Below are positions 58,818 to 64,000 of a DNA stretch of 64,000 bases, piece by piece. How positions within the stretch are numbered: the first letter of the stretch is position 1; the number at the start of each line of letters is the position of its first letter. Origin of the DNA: Brasenia schreberi (lineage: Eukaryota; Streptophyta; Magnoliopsida; Nymphaeales; Cabombaceae); assembly GCA_036023115.1 (NCBI GenBank), contig JAYKKT010000036.1:6039501-6103500 (forward strand), written 5' to 3'. The notes under the pieces were generated by a model. It saw nothing but the letters and a program-made list of their open reading frames with translations, was not told the origin of the DNA and did no database searches. The position numbers were made by a program, and so were the translations under genes.

Positions 58818-61800
58818 ATGGAGATCCCGCGATCGTACGATGTATCGAATGCCCAAAACCTCCCGCATTACGTTCACCATAAGCCGTCCTTACAACATCT
58901 TCTTCCTGTAACTGGATCAGATTCATGGGTGAGGGAGACCTCGTGCTATGGTTCGCTGTCCACTCCAAAGGATCATCTTGTTCCGTCGAGTGCCTACGGT
59001 CTTCTGGTCCAGGGTATAACCAGCTCCACCACGTTGGCCGATGGCTGGCGGCACCACCTTTATGTAATCCGTTTTGGCCTCGACGGGGACACCTTCCTCG
59101 CGAATTCCCTGATAAATGTGTATGTCAATTTGGGTAGCATCAAGGATGCGCGCCAAGTGTTCGACGAAATGCTGCAAAGAAACACCGTCTCATGGAGCTG
59201 CATTATTGCAGGCAACGTTCGTCACGGCCGGCTGAGCGAGGCTGTATCTCTCTTCTCCGAGATGAGGAGAGAAGGTTTCGAGCCCACCCAGTTTGCTCTT
59301 GGCAGTGTTCTCCGTGCTTGTGGCGAAAGCCAGAATGTGTGGCAAGGTGAGGTCATTCATGGACTTGTTATGAAAAATGGGTACGCGTCCCATGCGGTTG
59401 TTCACAATGCGTTGATGGGGCTGTATGGGAGCTGTGGATATTTGGGTGATGCTTTCAAGGTGTTTGTTGAAATGCCCGAAAGAAATGTAGTGTCATGGAA
59501 CAGTATTATTTCAATATGTTCTCGTTGTCAACAAAGCAACGACACCCTTGAGCTCTTCTCGAAGATGCGGCAGTTGGGAATCTCCCCAAACGAGTATACA
59601 TTAGGAAGTCTTGTGAGCTGTTCCCGGAACATGTTGAGCAAATTCTTGCCCATGTAATAAAGTCCGGCTATTCAAGCGATGTTTACGTCGGTAGTGCTAT
59701 TGTTAGTACATATGCAAGATTCAGCGATGCGGGTGATGCACGAAAGTTTTTCGATAGCATGGCCGAAAAAAATATAGTTTCTATAAATGGTTTGATGGTT
59801 GGATATGTGAAACAGGGCTGCTGGGAAGAGGCTCTTGAGCTTTTCTCTACAATGAGAAATGCAGGTTTTAACATGAACTCTGATTCAGTTGTTATTCTTC
59901 TTAGTGCTTGTGCTGGTGCGGATGGACCGAGGTGGGGAAGAGAAGTTCATGCTCATATACTCAAAACTGGTATTCAGCATGACACTCCAATTGGAAATGC
60001 ACTGGTTAACATGTATGCCAAGTGTGGAATAATTAATGAGGCGATGCCAGTGTTCAGATTAATGACTACGAAGGATTTGATCTCATGGAACACAATTATC
60101 TCAGGGCTTGATCAGAATGGGTGTTATCGAGAATCCATGGAGACTTTTCTTCTGATGATGAATGAGAAGCTGGTGCCTGAAAATCTAACATTCGTGAGTA
60201 CACTGAGCTCATGTGGGAGCTTGGGATACATCCAACATGGGAAACAGATTCACTGCCATATTATAAAAAGGGGTTTTGCCTCAGATGTTTCTGTTGCTAA
60301 TTCTCTTCTCACCATGTATGCCTCTTGTCAGTGCATAAGTGATTCTTGCACAGCATTCAAGAAGATGTCTGAACGAGATCGAGTTTCCTGGAATGCGATG
60401 ATTGGAGTGCTGGCTGAATCGGAGCTGAACAACACATCATTACAATATTTTGTCACTATGAACAATCAAGGATGGACTTTGAACAAGGTGACATTCTTGA
60501 ATACACTTACAGTCTTACAGCAATTTCAGCAACTTCCACCGCCGAGTTATGTAAGCAGGTTCATGGACTCATTCTAAAATACAACCTCACTAAAGATGTT
60601 GCAATCGAGAATGCTCTCATTTCCTCTAATGCAAAATGTGGTGAAATGAATGACGCTGAGCAGCTTTTCCATCGCATGTCTGTGAGGGATGTTGTGTCAT
60701 GGAACTCCATGATAGCTGGTTACACCTAAAACGCCGTCATACCCAAAGCCATGGCTATAGTGGGGCGCATGTTGCTTGTGGGACATAGATTGGACTGCTT
60801 CACTTGTGCCACTCTTGTGCTGCTGCAGCAGCACTGGAAATAGGAATGCAAATCCATGCCTACATCTTAAGATCTTTCCTCGAATCAGATGTAGTTGTCG
60901 AGAGTTCACTTATTGATATGTATGCCAAGTGTGGAAGAATAGACAATGCGTCGTGGTTGTTTGGCCTTATGGACTTCAGAAATGAGTTCTCATGGAATTC
61001 AATGATATCTGGCTATGCACGACATGGTTATGGGTTTGAGGCACTCGAGCTGTTTAGAAAGATGCTCCAGGAGCCTGGTAAAAGCCTGACCATGTCACTT
61101 TTGTTGGGGTCCTATCTGCGTGTAGCCATGTTGGTTTGGTTGATGAAGGTCTTGAATATTTCAAATCTATGAGCCATACATATAAGTTAGCTCAAAAAAT
61201 GGAGCATTATTCATGCATGGTTGATCTTCTTGGTCGTGCTGGTCAGATCAGTAAGGCAGTGGAGATAATTCGAAGCATGCCTATGCAACCTAACAGTCTT
61301 ATTTGGCGGACTTTTCTTGGTTCCTGTTGCAGAACACGCAGTAACATTGAACTAGGGATTCAAGCTGCTGAAAGGCTTTTGGAGTTGGAACCACAAAATC
61401 CCGTAACGTACATTCTGATGCCCAACATGTTGGCCTTGGGAGGAAAATGGCATGAGGTAACCAAAGTGAGAACCGTGATGAGGGAAATGAGATTAAGGAA
61501 GGAGTCTGGATGTAGTTGGGTTATGATGAAGGATGGTGTGCACATGTTTGTAGCTGGTGATTCTTCTCATCCAAATTCTGATGAGATTTATGCCAAATTG
61601 AGAGACTTGAATCTGCAGATGAGGAACACTGGCTATGTTCCTCAATCAGAGTTCACATTATATGATCTTGAAGTTGAACACAAAGAAGAATTGTTGAGTT
61701 ATCACAGTGAGAAGCTTGCACTTGCATTTGTTCTAACACGCATGCGAGGGAAAACTCCAATTCGTATCATGAAAAATCTGAGGATATGTGGCGATTGCCA

Positions 61801-61912
61801 CTCTGCCTTCAAATTTATATCTCAGATAATAGGGAGACAGATCATTGTGCATGATTCGAAACGATTCCATCACTTTGACGCTGGGAAATGCTCTTGTAAG
61901 GATTACTGGTAA
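58818..61912 (+). pseudogene. MEF7: PPR-DYW protein, MEF7-like, five lesions
   Basis: PLS-class PPR-DYW proteins edit C to U in organelle transcripts. Motifs agree with Arabidopsis MEF7 (At5g09950): VSWNSIIS, ENALIS..KCGEM, GYARHG, VSWNSMIAGY and the C-terminal MKDGVHMFVAGDSSHP, YDLEVEHKEELLSYHSEKLA, IMKNLRICGDCHSAFK and CSCKDYW. The deaminase zinc residues HSE and CGDC are intact. The coding line starts at 58818 (MEIPRSYDV), spans about 1030 codons and changes frame four times: 59610-59627; 60506-60521 (an 8-bp CTTACAGT/CTTACAGC duplication); 60790-60830; 61065-61082. There is also a stop at 60727-60729 where CAA would fit. MEF7 is about 995 residues and has no introns across these points, so splicing is an unlikely rescue. 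Either a recent pseudogene or an error-rich assembly. Confidence 0.88.
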
Positions 61913-62713
61913 ACAAAGAATTTTTGAATCAAGGCTGGACCAGGTGTTTTTGCCACAGATGGGCCAAAAGATATTCAATAAACGATACACTACCATCAGT
62001 TCCTTGCATTCATTATGGTTTTTCACAATTGCAGGAAGAATGGAAACTTATCTGTATTTTGCTGCTTGCAATCCAATAGGTACTGAAAAGTCTGGAAGAT
62101 GGTGGCCTTTGATTCATGTGAAGTACTGGCGAAATGTGTTGGTTCCAATGGAAGTAATATCTTGGTTAGTAATATAAATAATTTCTACAATGCGCCAAAT
62201 CTGTTCAAATAGATCTGAGATTTGATTAGTGATTAGTCGATCTTTGCAAATACATGCTTAAATAAGAATCCTTTGCGTTTGCGGTCTGTGTAAGTTAGTT
62301 CTCTAGTTTGTTTCTGGTTTTCCCTTAAAATGCTATCCAGATCTGGAGGAATTGGGTATGGACATGCATGTGGAAATGGTTCTGATACTCTGTCAACTCA
62401 ATAAACCTGTAATTGACCCGATTTGGATTCTCCAATTCCATTAGCAACATTTTTAGGCTCCTCGATTATGCCACTTAGAATGAAGCTATGAATACTTGGG
62501 TCGATCATTTGCTAATTGAAGCAAGAGGTGATATTATTTTTTCATGCTTTAGCTAAACAGAGGAAAATAGGTATCATCTTTCCAAATGCAAAACAGCTGG
62601 CGTTTCCATTTATATTATAAGTTTAATTACAAGAATCTCTCATATTTTCTCTTTGTGTAAATAAAGTCAATAGAACATGTTACAGTACATCGAGTTAATT
62701 ACGTACGCATTAA
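61913..62713 (+). other. PPR 3' flank
   Basis: Probable 3' untranslated region followed by AT-rich spacer. No further gene recognised. Confidence 0.45.
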
Positions 62714-62785
62714 ACTTTGTCATGCTATCTTTTCATCCCCACTAACGACCACTTTGTCATGCTATCTTTTCATCCCCACTAACGA
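62714..62785. repeat. 36-bp tandem duplication
   Basis: ACTTTGTCATGCTATCTTTT with the following CATCCCCACTAACGA appears twice in a row, at the point where the gag-like frame ends. Confidence 0.85.
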
Positions 62786-63197
62786 TCGCTCTGTCCAGAG
62801 TCGTGCAACGTGGTTCGAGGGCTTCAAGCCTTTCATGTATGAATGTGTTGTTCCCATCGCGGTTGGCATTGTGGATAGTAAGATCTTCAACCCTTTTTTC
62901 TAGATTCGTTAAGGTTTCACTCCCGTTCTTCTTGAAGATGTTGATGGTGTCACACATCATGTCGGACTCTTGTTTGATGAAGTTTTTGATGTGGTGGATA
63001 TCTTCTCTTAAAGTCTCGAGACTAGAATCGCAATTGGCTACGTTCGCTTTCACTTTACGTAGCCGACTTTCGATCGTGGCTTTATCGGCCGAGCGTTCTT
63101 GCTTGCGTCCCTTCTCCGTTTTAGGGTGTGTTTGATCCATAGGCGACACGATTCCTGTTGAAGCCTTTGGGTCCATCTCAGTTGTGCTGAAAGACAC
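62757..63197 (-). pseudogene. Ty3/gypsy gag N-terminal coiled-coil fragment
   Basis: A 146-codon frame on the minus strand starts 18 bp inside a primer binding site. Its charged, helical sequence (ESRLRKVKANV, SLETLREDIHHIK, TNLEKRVEDLTIHN, HERLEAL) has heptad-like spacing. Plant Ty3/gypsy gag proteins commonly begin with such a coiled coil, although sequence identity is low. The frame ends near the 36-bp tandem repeat, and no capsid, RT or integrase follows in the window, so the element is truncated or rearranged. The function would be assembly of the retrotransposon particle. Confidence 0.55.
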
Positions 63198-63214
63198 TGA
63201 GGTGGGATCGTTAC

Positions 63215-63227
63215 AACTCTGATACTA
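63215..63227 (-). other. Primer binding site of the LTR element
   Basis: The minus strand reads AGTATCAGAGTT, close to the initiator-methionine tRNA complement TGGTATCAGAG. It lies a few bases inside the LTR end TGTCACGC (63232). Confidence 0.65.
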
Positions 63228-63231
63228 GAGT

Positions 63232-64000
63232 TGTCACGCTTTGATCGTAGAAAGAGTTGATGAAGCCCGCAACGTAACCGACACCCAACCTCAGAGTTGG
63301 ATAAGGCTTAGCAGATTTTTCCTAAAGAGTGAGGATAGCACAACGGTACCAACACAGAACGTGAGTGTCCGTTCCGAGTAGAAGGTTTGATTGAGTCCTT
63401 GGTATTCGAAGACTCACACAACGCAAGAGAGCAAAGTGTGCACAAAGCTTCAAAGCAGAAATTTGATTGATAGCATAAAAGAGATTGCGTGGTCCCAAAG
63501 TTCCCAACACGCAACAATATTCGAGACTCTTCCCTCAAAGAGGGTTTATTACAAGAAAGCCCAGGGGCCCACTACACTTAACGTCGAATAATGTTCTTAA
63601 GTTCAACATCTGTTCTTCTCAACTGTGGCTAGTCTAGTTTGTAATTCTTCTGGTATCCCGACTTATTCCCAGCTTTACCATGTCAAGTCTGTTATTTGCA
63701 TCGGCTCTTCTGGGTGGATTTATCTAAAGAGTGGAGTCACCAAACTGGGATATACAAATAAGCTTATTACAAATATTCAGAACTTAAATGCCACCAGTCA
63801 TACATCACGATATGAAGATGTCTCGAAATGAACTCTTCAGCTCCTTCCATGACTTGAACTGTGATAACTACTGACCCAGCTTACTGTTCCTGACGCTTTT
63901 ATGTGGTAGTGCTGCACATTATTGAAACTTGGACCATAATGAGATGGTTTTCCTGTTATCCTCTAGGGAACACAGAATGTGGAAGGTGTCAGTCTTAATT
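63232..64000 (-). mobile_element. LTR of the Ty3/gypsy-like element, left border visible
   Basis: The LTR inner edge is TGTCACGC at 63232. On the minus strand TTGTAATAAACCC (AATAAA signal) near 63543-63556 is followed by CTCTTTGAGGGAAGAGTC, the R-region look of plant LTRs. The outer border was not located and may be beyond 64000. Confidence 0.55.

Noticed and set aside
58923..59405. Alternative frames on both strands over the first PPR exon region
   Set aside because: The PPR frame carries the repeated VSW..I motif and family similarity, whereas these do not.
63322..63591. Open frames on both strands at the right edge
   Set aside because: They lie within the LTR and show no protein motif.

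Overview
The window is nuclear DNA from a flowering plant. The protein-coding loci are plant families with spliced, AT-rich introns: a purine permease, a VPS60-type ESCRT-III gene with seven exons, a DYW-type PPR protein and a fragment of digalactosyldiacylglycerol synthase. The rest is mostly plant transposable elements. I cannot name the species from sequence alone. Gene density is very low. Only one locus is visibly intact, the VPS60 gene at 41335-45271.

Layout. 0-3.3 kb: unrecognised gene-like scraps and two fragments of an RTE-clade LINE. 3.5-8.1 kb: a decayed Ty1/copia element on the minus strand. 8.1-11.4 kb: repeats. 11.5-12.6 kb: a purine permease with one frameshift in a G run. 13.6-15.8 kb: a SINE relic and an old LINE. 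16.1-18.5 kb: a Mutator-like (MULE) element with about 210-bp inverted ends. 20.3-23.2 kb: the most complete LINE. 24.6-25.45 kb: an unprocessed DGD1 pseudogene fragment. 25.7-27.8 kb: two copies of an unclassified repeat and two SINEs. 27.8-32.3 kb: two LINE copies meeting tail to tail. 32.3-40 kb: SINEs, a MITE between TA tracts, LTR-like pieces and AACCGG-rich repeats.

40.1-53.6 kb is a tandem segmental duplication of about 6 kb. Unit A (about 40085-46400) carries the intact VPS60 gene. Unit B (about 46580-53650) carries a decayed copy hit by several LINE insertions. Comparing the units dates insertions and gives the pre-insertion site of one LINE. 54.2-57.7 kb holds a long CT/TA tract, a MITE with a tiny LINE tail inserted in it, and a 1.46-kb tandem duplication. 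58.8-61.9 kb is a MEF7-like PPR-DYW gene broken in five places. The right edge (62.75 kb onward) is the 5' part of a probable Ty3/gypsy retrotransposon on the minus strand.

The genes form no pathway or cluster. The connecting theme is one RTE LINE lineage. It appears as 13 separate pieces, including 5'-truncated copies with target duplications and internally deleted 5'UTR+3'-tail derivatives, one of which sits in an exon of the duplicated VPS60 gene. I saw no sign of an undescribed enzymatic or defence system. The best leads are the LINE derivatives, the LINE inverted pair, and the question of whether the broken PUP and PPR genes are real lesions or assembly errors.
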